Source: Bacillota bacterium
GTDB lineage: Bacteria > Bacillota > Clostridia > Christensenellales > Aristaeellaceae
NCBI GenBank assembly: GCA_023458835.1
Contig: JAEWWY010000090.1
Coordinates: forward strand, 1 to 6,005
Direction: 5' to 3'
Length of the DNA: 6,005 bases
Shown: in pieces, positions 1 through 6,005 of the stretch
How the letters are laid out: each line of letters begins with the position of its first letter
Numbering within the stretch: position 1 is the stretch's first letter
The notes under the pieces: model-generated
The model's database searches: none
The model's input: only the letters and a program-made list of their open reading frames with translations
What the model was told of the DNA's origin: nothing
Made by a program: the position numbers and the translations under genes

Positions 1-1026
1 GATCTGGGCCTTGGCGGGGGCGCCGCTCAAACTGGGGATGGCCACCGGCACGCATTCCATGGTGGGATTGGCAACCTTGACGGAGTTGATCCACGCGGCA
101 TTCCAGAAATCACCGAACATCATGCCGAAGCGGCCGGCACCGACATCCTCGTTCACCTTGTTGGAATCCTTGACGCCAAATTCCGGATCAATGAGGCCCT
201 TGGTGTACATGTCACGCAGCGCGCCCAAAGCCGTCTTCATTTCGGGCAGCACGCTTCCGTAAGCCAAGCTGTCGCCGGTATTTACCCAAATGTTGGGGTA
301 TGCGCCATAGGCATTGAAGAAGCCTTCCAGGCAGGCATAGCCTACGTCAAACAGATCCTTGTGGAAAGCAAGGCCAAAGGTATCCTTCACGCCATTGCCA
401 TCGGGATCCTGGTTGGTGAAAGCATCGGCAACGGCCATGAACTCATCCACCGTCGTGGGAATCTTCAGGTCCAGCTTATCCAACCAATCGGTGCGGATCC
501 ACAGCACCTTGGCGGACATAAGGCCTGCGCTGACCTGGGGAATGGCATAGAGCTTACCATCAAAGGTGGCGGATTTCAGGCCTATGCCGCCATCGGAGTT
601 GAGTATCTCCCAGGTGTAGGGGGCGGCATACTTGGACAGCACCTCGGAAATATCCATCAGTTGGCCATTTTCGTACATCATCTTCATCTGGGTTCTGGAT
701 ATCGCCATTACGTCAGGCAGCTCGTTGGAGGTGATGGCAATATTCACTTTTTGAGTATACTGCTGCTCATTGGTGGTCCACAGAAAGCGGCTCTTGATGC
801 CAAGTACCTCTTCAAATTCACGGGTCCACACATTGCTTTCAATGGAGTCGCCCTGCGGGAACTCCAGTGCGCCGGAGCCCAGGTTCTTGACCATGGTGAT
901 TTCAATGGGTGTTTCGTACTTGCCAAAGGGGTCTGCCTCGGATGCCAACGCTGTAGCGCCAAACATCATGCCGGCCAGCAGGATCGCCGCAGCCAGCATC
1001 GCCAGTGGTTTCTTGATCTTTTTCAT
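1..1026 (-). CDS. ABC transporter extracellular solute-binding protein (carbohydrate type, LplA/YtcQ-like), N-terminal part
   Basis: This is the first 342 residues of an extracellular solute-binding protein that would deliver a sugar or oligosaccharide to an ABC importer; the ligand cannot be told from sequence. The frame is open to the left edge, and the family is usually about 500 residues, so roughly a third is missing. Residues 1-28 form a signal peptide: basic MKKIKK, a hydrophobic stretch at 8-27, and a signal peptidase I type site after ALA28. There is no lipobox cysteine. Family signatures are the WIRTDWLDKL segment near 176-185, followed by PTTVDEF, and an Asp/Asn-rich DPDGNGVKD loop at 207-215 that resembles a calcium-binding loop seen in many members. 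The ATG at 1026 is chosen because AGGAGG lies 6 bases upstream; an in-frame ATG at 1044 lies upstream of that site and is unlikely. It has its own upstream region separate from the regulator gene. Permease genes probably follow off the left edge (inference). Confidence 0.93.
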   Translation of the reverse strand, partial: MKKIKKPLAMLAAAILLAGMMFGATALASEADPFGKYETPIEITMVKNLGSGALEFPQGDSIESNVWTREFEEVLGIKSRFLWTTNEQQYTQKVNIAITSNELPDVMAISRTQMKMMYENGQLMDISEVLSKYAAPYTWEILNSDGGIGLKSATFDGKLYAIPQVSAGLMSAKVLWIRTDWLDKLDLKIPTTVDEFMAVADAFTNQDPDGNGVKDTFGLAFHKDLFDVGYACLEGFFNAYGAYPNIWVNTGDSLAYGSVLPEMKTALGALRDMYTKGLIDPEFGVKDSNKVNEDVGAGRFGMMFGDFWNAAWINSVKVANPTMECVPVAIPSLSGAPAKAQI

Positions 1027-1032
1027 GAAAAC

Positions 1033-1038
1033 CCTCCT
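1033..1038 (-). promoter_or_regulatory. Ribosome binding site of the solute-binding protein gene
   Basis: A perfect AGGAGG on the minus strand lies 6 bases before the ATG at 1026. It fixes that start over the in-frame ATG at 1044, which lies upstream of the site, and suggests strong translation, as usual for abundant binding proteins. Confidence 0.85.
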
Positions 1039-1067
1039 ATTCATTTGTTCCGGATTTGGCTAATTAG

Positions 1068-1073
1068 ATTATA
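1068..1073 (-). promoter_or_regulatory. Candidate -10 element (proximal) for the solute-binding protein gene
   Basis: A perfect TATAAT on the minus strand would place a transcription start near 1061, about 35 bases before the coding start. No TTGACA-like hexamer sits 16-18 bases upstream; the candidates there read TGCAAG, ATGCAA and TATGCA. If real, the promoter probably depends on an activator. The region is AT-rich, so a chance match is possible. Confidence 0.45.
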
Positions 1074-1099
1074 ACGCGATAAAACCTCACTTGCATATT

Positions 1100-1112
1100 G
1101 TATAAATTATAC
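1100..1112. repeat. 13-base odd palindrome overlapping a -10 element
   Basis: GTATAAATTATAC has perfect 6-base arms (GTATAA and TTATAC) around one central base. It could be an operator for a dimeric regulator, or simply a by-product of an AT-rich TATAAT box. It is short and of low complexity, so the functional claim is weak. Confidence 0.3.
1106..1111 (-). promoter_or_regulatory. Candidate -10 element (distal) for the solute-binding protein gene
   Basis: A second perfect TATAAT on the minus strand would give a start near 1099 and a leader of about 73 bases. Again no -35 hexamer is evident at 16-18 bases; AAGTAA is found at 17. It lies within the 13-base palindrome at 1100-1112. It is closer than the proximal element to the tandem repeat at 1170-1204, but still about 60 bases away. 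Confidence 0.4.
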
Positions 1113-1169
1113 TATCGTTGCTACCTTTTTACTTCTTGCCTGCCTTTTTGGTTTGTTTCCCGCCTGATT

Positions 1170-1204
1170 GCACATATACCAGGGCAAAGCCGCACATATA
1201 CCAG
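1170..1204 (-). promoter_or_regulatory. Tandem 13-bp direct repeat, candidate AraC-family operator
   Basis: The minus-strand sequence CTGGTATATGTGC occurs twice without mismatch, at 1192-1204 and 1170-1182. The copies start 22 bases apart with a 9-base gap. AraC-family proteins typically bind as two subunits on direct repeats about two helical turns (~21 bp) apart, each subunit reading two major grooves. The site lies just past the terminator of the AraC-type regulator gene and upstream of the candidate promoters of the solute-binding protein gene, the expected place for an activator site. The assignment to this regulator is inference. The site lies around -70 to -105 of the distal candidate start, which is far for contact with the -35 region. 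Confidence 0.55.
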
Positions 1205-1210
1205 CTTCAA

Positions 1211-1238
1211 TAAAAAAGGGGCGCTTGCCAGTGCGCCC
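1211..1238 (-). terminator. Rho-independent terminator after the response regulator gene
   Basis: On the minus strand, GGGCGC (1233-1238) pairs with GCGCCC (1219-1224) in a 6-bp all-GC stem with an 8-base loop. It is followed by C and then TTTTTT (1212-1217). It begins about 22 bases after the regulator stop codon and closes the kinase/regulator transcript, so the solute-binding protein gene downstream needs its own promoter. Confidence 0.85.
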
Positions 1239-1260
1239 AGATGAATGCTATGCGATTACA

Positions 1261-2898
1261 CTATACCACGCCCCGGGAATGATCCCTGTACTCCTGGGGT
1301 GTCATGCCGGTATGCTTCTTGAACACCCTTGAAAAGTGGGCGGCGGAAGCAAAGCCCACCATCTCGGCCACGTTGCGCACCTTGTACTGCTCGTCATCCA
1401 GAAGCTGTGCAGCCCTGACCATGCGCGCTTCGGTAATGGTATCGGTGATGTTTTTGCCGGTAAGCTCCTTGTAGCGCCTGGACAGGTAGGAGGGATTCAA
1501 AAACACCTTTTCCGACAAGGTGACCAGGGAAAGATCATCACCCAGATGCCTTTGAATGTACTTGTCAATGCTGCGGACAAAGGCATCGCTCTTATCCTTC
1601 TGTTCCATGAGCCACAGCTCCATCAGCCGTTTGCCAAGAAAGGCAAACCGTTCCATCCGGGCGCGCCAATCCCCCATGGCGGATTGGCCGGCGATGATGG
1701 CGCGGAACAGCGGGTCGCCGCCGATTTGTTCCTTCAGGTCATGGCTGATCACAAAGGAAAGGAGCATGGAATCCATTTGGTTCATGATCTCAAGAATATA
1801 AAGGTCCTCCCCGCCCAAATGGGGCTCCAGCGCCTTTAAAAGCTCTGTGGAAAGCCCTTCAAACTGCTGCACATCACCGTTGGACATGGACCAGGAGATA
1901 TCCGCCAGCTTTTCCTTGAGCTTGGAAAACTTTAGCTTGTCCACAAAGCCGTCCGCTTGGGACAATTCATTTGCCCGGAAGAACTCCACATCCACAAATG
2001 CCATGCTGCTGCGCTTCTCCAGCAAACATTCCACCGCATAGCGCAGCACCTCGCTTTTTTCCTTCAGCGATTCCCAGGCACAAGGGCGCGCGTCAAATAC
2101 AAAGGAAACAGATGCGTTCAGCGTCTGCAGGCAGGTGCGCTGTATGGTTTCCGCCATGCCCTTCACCGTCAGCGCCGCCCTCTCCAAGGGCTCACCTCCA
2201 AGGGGCTGTATCAGCCAGAGCATGAAGCTGGAATCGGCGCAGCAGATTTCGCACCGGGCGGCATGGGAAAGCTTTGCCCGGATGACAATATCCACCTGGG
2301 TGGACAAGTCCTCCACCCGAAATTCATCCCGCCGGGCGGCCAGCAAAAGTACCGGCTGGGCAGCATCCAAAAGAACGCCATACCGTTTGAACTGCTGTGC
2401 GCGCTCTTCCCCTTCCGCCATGGTGCCCGTCAAAAGGCCGTGCAGAAACTCCCGGCGCAGGACCGGCATGCACATGCGCATCTGTTCTTCGGCACGGCTA
2501 AGAAGCGCATCGCTGACTGCCTCCCGTTCAATATCGGCTATGCACTGGTGAATGGCATCCAAAAGTGCCTCATCACCTTCATTTTTCAGTACATACCGCA
2601 GGGCATGGTATTGCAACGCCTGATGGGCGTATTCAAATTCATCATGGCCGCTTAAAAATACCACACGGCAGGAAGGCCACTGGACACTGACTTTTTTGAT
2701 CAGCTCAATCCCCGACATGCCGGGCATCTGAATATCCAGGATCATGATGTCAAAACTGGCTCGCGCAAGATATTCCAGCGCCTGGAAGGCAGAATAAGCC
2801 TTGTAAATATCAAGCTTGCCCTCCATGACCGTCTCCAGCATGTTGGCCAGGGAATCGGTAATAAACGGCTCGTCATCCACCACCAGCAGTCGGTACAC
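1261..2898 (-). CDS. YesN-type response regulator with C-terminal AraC-family DNA-binding domain
   Basis: This is a cytoplasmic response regulator, partner of the adjacent kinase. Numbering here counts from the upstream ATG at 2913. The receiver domain spans about 7-125: acidic pocket D13/D14, phospho-acceptor D60 in the ILDIQMPG segment, switch residue S88 and invariant K110. Residues ~130-435 form a long central region without clear motifs; its pattern recalls the degenerate GGDEF-like region of large YesN proteins (tentative). The last ~110 residues are an AraC/XylS domain with two helix-turn-helices near 463-484 and 512-534, ending in the GMTPQEYR signature. I prefer the GTG at 2898 (545 residues) because GGAGAG lies 7 bases upstream and the protein then begins MYRLLVVDDE, like typical YesN proteins. 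The ATG at 2913 would give 550 residues but has no ribosome binding site. The probable target is the solute-binding protein operon to the left. Confidence 0.95.
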   Translation of the reverse strand: MYRLLVVDDEPFITDSLANMLETVMEGKLDIYKAYSAFQALEYLARASFDIMILDIQMPGMSGIELIKKVSVQWPSCRVVFLSGHDEFEYAHQALQYHALRYVLKNEGDEALLDAIHQCIADIEREAVSDALLSRAEEQMRMCMPVLRREFLHGLLTGTMAEGEERAQQFKRYGVLLDAAQPVLLLAARRDEFRVEDLSTQVDIVIRAKLSHAARCEICCADSSFMLWLIQPLGGEPLERAALTVKGMAETIQRTCLQTLNASVSFVFDARPCAWESLKEKSEVLRYAVECLLEKRSSMAFVDVEFFRANELSQADGFVDKLKFSKLKEKLADISWSMSNGDVQQFEGLSTELLKALEPHLGGEDLYILEIMNQMDSMLLSFVISHDLKEQIGGDPLFRAIIAGQSAMGDWRARMERFAFLGKRLMELWLMEQKDKSDAFVRSIDKYIQRHLGDDLSLVTLSEKVFLNPSYLSRRYKELTGKNITDTITEARMVRAAQLLDDEQYKVRNVAEMVGFASAAHFSRVFKKHTGMTPQEYRDHSRGVV

Positions 2899-2899
2899 G

Positions 2900-4687
2900 T
2901 CAATTCTCTCCATTCACATCTTGGGAATCTTTCGGGTCAGCAAACGGATTTTCAGGGATTTTCAGCGTAATATCCACTTTCAGGCCCCCCATGCCTCCAT
3001 GAGACAGCTTCAGCCCGCTGCCATGCCCAAACTTCAGCCGAAGCCTTCTGTGAATATTGATGATCCCCGTACACTCCTGCAGATCATCCGCCGCGTCCAG
3101 GTTTTGGTTCATAGCCGCAAGCTCCTCTTCGGAAAGAGGGGCACCGTTGTTCTCCACGGTCATCGTCAGCATATCCCCATCCTGTTTATATGTAACGCTC
3201 GCCTGCCCATTTTCAGCCACATCCTTCAGGCCATGGTCGAAGGCGTTTTCCAGCACAGGCTGCAATATGAGCCTTGGCACCATCACATCAGCACAATCGC
3301 CCGGCAAATCCTCCAGCATGATTTTGATTCGCCTGCCAAAGCGCACCTGCTGGATGCGGGCATAATTATAAGCATGGGTGACTTCGCTTGAAAGCTTCAC
3401 ATCCATCTGGGCGTTGCGGGTAATAAAACGGTAGTAATCGGACAGATATGTCAAAAATACCGAGATATTCTCATAGTCTTCATCCTTGGCCATCCGGTAG
3501 AGGATGAAGAAGCTGTTGTGCAGAAAATGCGGGTTGATCTGCGCCTGCAATTGCCTCAGCTCCGCCCGCTGGGTTAAAAGCTGTTGCTTGTAATTAAGCT
3601 CAAACAGGTTTTCCAGCGCTGCCGCCATCCCATTGAACGTATCATACAGATAGGCATACTCATCGCTGACATGATGCTCGATACGGGTGGACAAGTCGCC
3701 CCGCTCCACCTTGCGCAGTGAGCGCACCAATAAGTTCATAGGCTTCTTGATCAGCATATACAAGGCCAGGGAAAAAATCACCACCACCACAAACGCCGCC
3801 ACGGAAAAAATCAAAAACAGCGTTTGATACCGCCATATGCCCTGATAGATCTGCGTTTCGGGAATATAGGTGTAAAGCTCCATGTTCAGGTATCTCGAAG
3901 CTTCCCCCACCACAAGGTATTGCCGGTTGTTCATGGATACGGCAGCTTCTTTGGACAGATGCATGGCGCCCGTGGTTTGCATGTCCCGCCGGATATAATC
4001 CACAACTTCCCCCGCATTATCGCTTGAAAGCCTATAATCCTGTCTCTCATTATACAGCACCGTCCCGCCATCCTCATACAGGTTGAAGGAGAGCAAAAAG
4101 TCCTGTATGTCTTTGGTGGACAGCTCAATGATCAATATATATAAGGGTGTGGCGTCAGGATCGGCAGGGAGGACGGGATAGGCCGCGCCCAGGTACAACC
4201 GCCCATCCTTATAGATGATGCCGGCCGCGGATTCGTCGGCCTTGGCCGCAACGATGGGTTTCCATGCATCCGACAGCTCATCCACGCCCCCCTTGGCGGA
4301 GATCATCCTGCCGTTGCGTGGAAGATATAAAATGGCATCCAGGATATAATGGGAACTGTCGCGCATCACGCTCAGGCGGTTCTGCAGCGACAGCAGCGCG
4401 CTTACGCGCTGAAACTGCGACATGATGTGGGATGCATTCACATAATAAAACAGATTGGAATCATTCAGGCATTCAAACTGCAAGTCTCGTATGCGCTGTA
4501 TTTCAGATTCCAGCGTGCGGATATAAAACGAAACGGTGGAATTGAGTGAATTGGTAATCTCCTGCCTGGTCATTCCATGGCCCCAGCTATAGATGCCAAA
4601 ACCCAGAATGTACATAGGGATCATAACCACCAGAAAGATGGATAGCAGCATCACGAATACCGATCTTTTTCTGAACCATCTCCGCAT
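2900..4687 (-). CDS. YesM-type membrane sensor histidine kinase
   Basis: This is a membrane kinase that would phosphorylate the adjacent regulator in response to an extracytoplasmic signal. Residues count from the ATG at 4705. A basic N-terminus (RRWFRKR) precedes TM1 at ~15-40. An extracytoplasmic sensor region spans ~42-293, with size and position as in dCache-type sensors but no ligand motif seen. TM2 is ~294-319 and HAMP ~320-371, with DE at 348-349. The His_kinase dimerisation segment contains QINPHFLHN with phospho-acceptor H393, and the ATPase domain follows (N-box LQPVLENAFDHG, N487; glycine loop TGIINIHRRL near 546-555). The G1 box reads ENNGAP at 518-523, where DxGxG is usual, so the adenine-binding Asp is replaced by Asn. 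I chose the ATG at 4687 (595 residues) because AAGGGGT lies 7 bases upstream; the ATG at 4705 lacks a site. It follows mfd by 26 bases and is joined to the regulator gene by a one-base gap. Confidence 0.95.
   Translation of the reverse strand: MRRWFRKRSVFVMLLSIFLVVMIPMYILGFGIYSWGHGMTRQEITNSLNSTVSFYIRTLESEIQRIRDLQFECLNDSNLFYYVNASHIMSQFQRVSALLSLQNRLSVMRDSSHYILDAILYLPRNGRMISAKGGVDELSDAWKPIVAAKADESAAGIIYKDGRLYLGAAYPVLPADPDATPLYILIIELSTKDIQDFLLSFNLYEDGGTVLYNERQDYRLSSDNAGEVVDYIRRDMQTTGAMHLSKEAAVSMNNRQYLVVGEASRYLNMELYTYIPETQIYQGIWRYQTLFLIFSVAAFVVVVIFSLALYMLIKKPMNLLVRSLRKVERGDLSTRIEHHVSDEYAYLYDTFNGMAAALENLFELNYKQQLLTQRAELRQLQAQINPHFLHNSFFILYRMAKDEDYENISVFLTYLSDYYRFITRNAQMDVKLSSEVTHAYNYARIQQVRFGRRIKIMLEDLPGDCADVMVPRLILQPVLENAFDHGLKDVAENGQASVTYKQDGDMLTMTVENNGAPLSEEELAAMNQNLDAADDLQECTGIINIHRRLRLKFGHGSGLKLSHGGMGGLKVDITLKIPENPFADPKDSQDVNGEN
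2906..2911 (-). promoter_or_regulatory. Ribosome binding site that decides the response regulator start
   Basis: GGAGAG on the minus strand lies 7 bases before the GTG at 2898, inside the last codons of the kinase gene. The ATG at 2913 partly overlaps this site and has no purine-rich site of its own upstream. This favours the GTG start and translational coupling, with the kinase TGA at 2900-2902 one base before the GTG. Confidence 0.65.
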
Positions 4688-4693
4688 CCGATC

Positions 4694-4700
4694 ACCCCTT
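4694..4700 (-). promoter_or_regulatory. Ribosome binding site that decides the histidine kinase start
   Basis: AAGGGGT on the minus strand lies 7 bases before the ATG at 4687. The alternative ATG at 4705 is preceded by GCGTAATCCATGCC, with no purine-rich site. Starting at 4687 also places the basic RRWFRKR residues directly at the N-terminus before the first membrane segment. Confidence 0.6.
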
Positions 4701-4713
4701 CCCATGGCATGGA

Positions 4714-6005
4714 TTACGCGCTGATCAACGCCACGACCTTTTCCAAAAGCTTTACTGCCAGCGGAAGCAGCTCCTCTACCGTAAGCTTCGCATCCTTAAG
4801 CAGCAGTGCCGGAGTTTTGGATGCGGAGAGGAGCAGCCGCTTGTCTGTTTGGGAAAGCGCATCGATCAGCTTCAAGGGATCGGGCACATGCTTTTCCTCC
4901 AGCTTCATGGTCATGGTAAACGCCTTGTGGGATACGTGGACGATGCCCAGCTTGCGGCACAGCGCCTTCAAATGGGCGATGTCCAGCAGGCTCTCCACCG
5001 CCTCCGGCGCTTCGCCGAAGCGGTCCAAAAGCTCCTCCTCGATATCCTCCCGGCCGGCGCGGTCCTCCAGCAGTGAAATGCGCTTGTATATCTCCATGCG
5101 CTGGCGCTCGTCGGGCACGTAGTCCGCCGGCAGGAAGGCATTCACCTTCAGTTCAATGCGCGTTTCCAGATCCATGAAAGATGCCTGATCGCCCCGCACT
5201 TCCCGAATGGTTTCCTCGATCAGCTTGCAGTACATGTCATAGCCCACGGTGCTCAGATGCCCATGCTGCTCCGGCCCCAGGATGTTGCCTGAACCGCGTA
5301 TCTCCAGGTCCCGCATGGCGATGCGGAAGCCCGCGCCGAATTCCGTGAACTCCCGGATGGCCGCCAATCGCTTTTGCGCCGTTTCGCTTACCATCCTGTC
5401 GGGGCGTACGGTAAAATAGGCGTAGGCCTGGCGGTTGCTGCGCCCCACCCGCCCGCGAAGCTGGTACAATTGCGAAAGGCCGAAGCGGTCGGCGTCAAAT
5501 ACGATCAATGTATTGGCCGTGGGAATGTCCAGGCCGCTTTCGATAATGGTGGTGCACAGCAGCACGTCATACGTGCCGTCATAAAAATCCATCATCACAT
5601 CTTCCAGCGCGTTTTCCTTCATCTGTCCGTGGGCAATGGCTATGCGCGCTTCGGGCACAAGCTGCTTCAAGCGTGCGTAAAACTGCTCAATGGAGCGGAC
5701 GCGGTTATACAAAAAATACACCTGCCCGCCCCGGGCAAGCTCCCGCAGGATCGCATCCCGGATCAGCCCGTCGGCATACTCCAGTACATGGGTCTGCACC
5801 GGAAACCGCTCCTCCGGCGGCGTTTCCAGCAGGCTCATATCCCGGATGCCCACCATGGACATGTGCAGCGTTCTTGGTATAGGCGTAGCAGAAAGCGTCA
5901 GCACGTCCATGGTGGTCTTCATATTCTTGATGATTTCCTTGTGGCCTACGCCAAAACGCTGCTCCTCATCCACGATCAAAAGCCCCAGGTCACGGAAGAC
6001 CACAT
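4714..6005 (-). CDS. mfd: Transcription-repair coupling factor Mfd, C-terminal part
   Basis: Mfd is an ATP-driven DNA translocase that removes RNA polymerase stalled at DNA lesions and recruits UvrA for nucleotide excision repair. The window holds the last ~430 of the usual ~1150 residues; the frame runs off the right edge, and the GTG at 6003 is an internal valine codon, not a start. In fragment numbering: motif II DEEQRFGV at 12-19, motif III LSATPIPRTLHMSM at 37-50, the motif IV region GGQVYFLYNRV at 92-102, motif V TIIESGLDIPTAN at 152-164, and motif VI QLRGRVGRS at 181-189. The translocation (TRG) region follows, through EFGAGFRIAMRDLEIRGSGN and LGPEQHGH. The C-terminal regulatory domain (D7) includes NAFLPADYVPDERQRMEIYKRI. 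The latter separates Mfd from the related helicase RecG. The Walker A motif, polymerase-interaction and UvrA-binding domains lie beyond the edge. The stop is TAA, with no terminator hairpin before the kinase gene. Confidence 0.97.
   Translation of the reverse strand, partial: VVFRDLGLLIVDEEQRFGVGHKEIIKNMKTTMDVLTLSATPIPRTLHMSMVGIRDMSLLETPPEERFPVQTHVLEYADGLIRDAILRELARGGQVYFLYNRVRSIEQFYARLKQLVPEARIAIAHGQMKENALEDVMMDFYDGTYDVLLCTTIIESGLDIPTANTLIVFDADRFGLSQLYQLRGRVGRSNRQAYAYFTVRPDRMVSETAQKRLAAIREFTEFGAGFRIAMRDLEIRGSGNILGPEQHGHLSTVGYDMYCKLIEETIREVRGDQASFMDLETRIELKVNAFLPADYVPDERQRMEIYKRISLLEDRAGREDIEEELLDRFGEAPEAVESLLDIAHLKALCRKLGIVHVSHKAFTMTMKLEEKHVPDPLKLIDALSQTDKRLLLSASKTPALLLKDAKLTVEELLPLAVKLLEKVVALISA

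Larger units (their letters stand above)
1027..1260. other. Intergenic region between the response regulator and solute-binding protein genes
   Basis: These 234 bases contain no credible gene on either strand. They hold the regulator's terminator, the tandem 13-bp repeat, an imperfect ten-base repeat (AAAAAGGCAG at 1140-1149 and AAAAAGGTAG at 1121-1130, minus strand), two TATAAT boxes and the AGGAGG site. The part from about 1045 to 1135 is visibly richer in A and T than the flanking genes, as expected of a promoter region. Confidence 0.8.

Noticed and set aside
361..1074. A 237-residue open frame on the plus strand opposite the solute-binding protein gene
   Set aside because: It is the complement of a strong coding frame with signal peptide and family motifs, has no ribosome binding site and makes a low-sense, His/Gly-rich product with no recognisable domain.
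1069..1082. A cre-like or LacI-type operator (TTATAACGCGATAA) overlapping the proximal -10 box
   Set aside because: It has a central CG and partial symmetry but about four mismatches to the catabolite response element consensus, and only 5 of 7 arm positions are symmetric.
1957..2655. A 232-residue open frame on the plus strand opposite the response regulator gene
   Set aside because: It mirrors the regulator coding frame in codon-biased DNA; no domain, start signal or operon context supports it.
2816..3391. A 191-residue plus-strand frame spanning the kinase/regulator junction
   Set aside because: It is antisense to two well-supported genes and has no recognisable product.
4702..4712. A short palindrome (CCATGGCATGG) between mfd and the kinase gene, considered as a terminator or operator
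   Set aside because: The arms are only five bases, there is no T tract, and it is explained by two nearby ATG/CAT triplets.
4709..5122. A 137-residue Ser-rich plus-strand frame opposite the end of mfd
   Set aside because: The serine-rich composition is a typical antisense shadow of a GC-biased coding frame, here that of the conserved Mfd C-terminus.
6001..6003. GTG at the right edge as the start of a separate 429-residue helicase
   Set aside because: The residues from here match the middle of Mfd (just before motif II), the frame continues to the edge, and the Walker A half must lie outside the window.

Overview
The window suggests a Gram-positive, Clostridia-like member of the Bacillota. 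The evidence is a YesM/YesN two-component pair, a carbohydrate-type solute-binding protein of the LplA/YtcQ kind, strong AGGAGG-type ribosome binding sites, and base composition that looks moderately GC-rich (judged by eye, not computed). No species can be named from this alone.

All genes read right to left on the minus strand. From the right edge these are: the C-terminal ~430 residues of the transcription-repair coupling factor Mfd (cut by the edge, stop at 4714); a YesM-type membrane sensor histidine kinase (stop at 2900); a YesN-type response regulator with an AraC-family DNA-binding domain (1261 to about 2898); a rho-independent terminator (1211-1238); a ~230-base intergenic region; and the N-terminal 342 residues of an ABC-transporter solute-binding protein, cut by the left edge.

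The kinase and regulator are almost certainly co-translated: only one base separates the kinase stop from the best-supported regulator start. No terminator or clear promoter was seen between mfd and the kinase, so the sensory pair may be fed by read-through from mfd. The regulator gene ends in its own terminator, so the binding protein needs its own promoter. The intergenic region supplies two TATAAT elements without a recognisable -35. It also carries a perfect 13-bp direct repeat whose copies start 22 bp apart, the layout expected of a tandem AraC-family operator. The simplest model is that the kinase senses an extracytoplasmic signal, probably related to a sugar or its binding protein, and phosphorylates the regulator. 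The regulator then activates the binding-protein/ABC-transporter operon that continues beyond the left edge.

This is a fairly ordinary regulatory and uptake locus. I see no phage, CRISPR, insertion sequence, RNA gene or clearly new system. The items most worth checking are the tandem repeat, the mfd/two-component junction, the altered ATP-binding G1 box of the kinase, and the lack of a lipobox cysteine in the binding protein.
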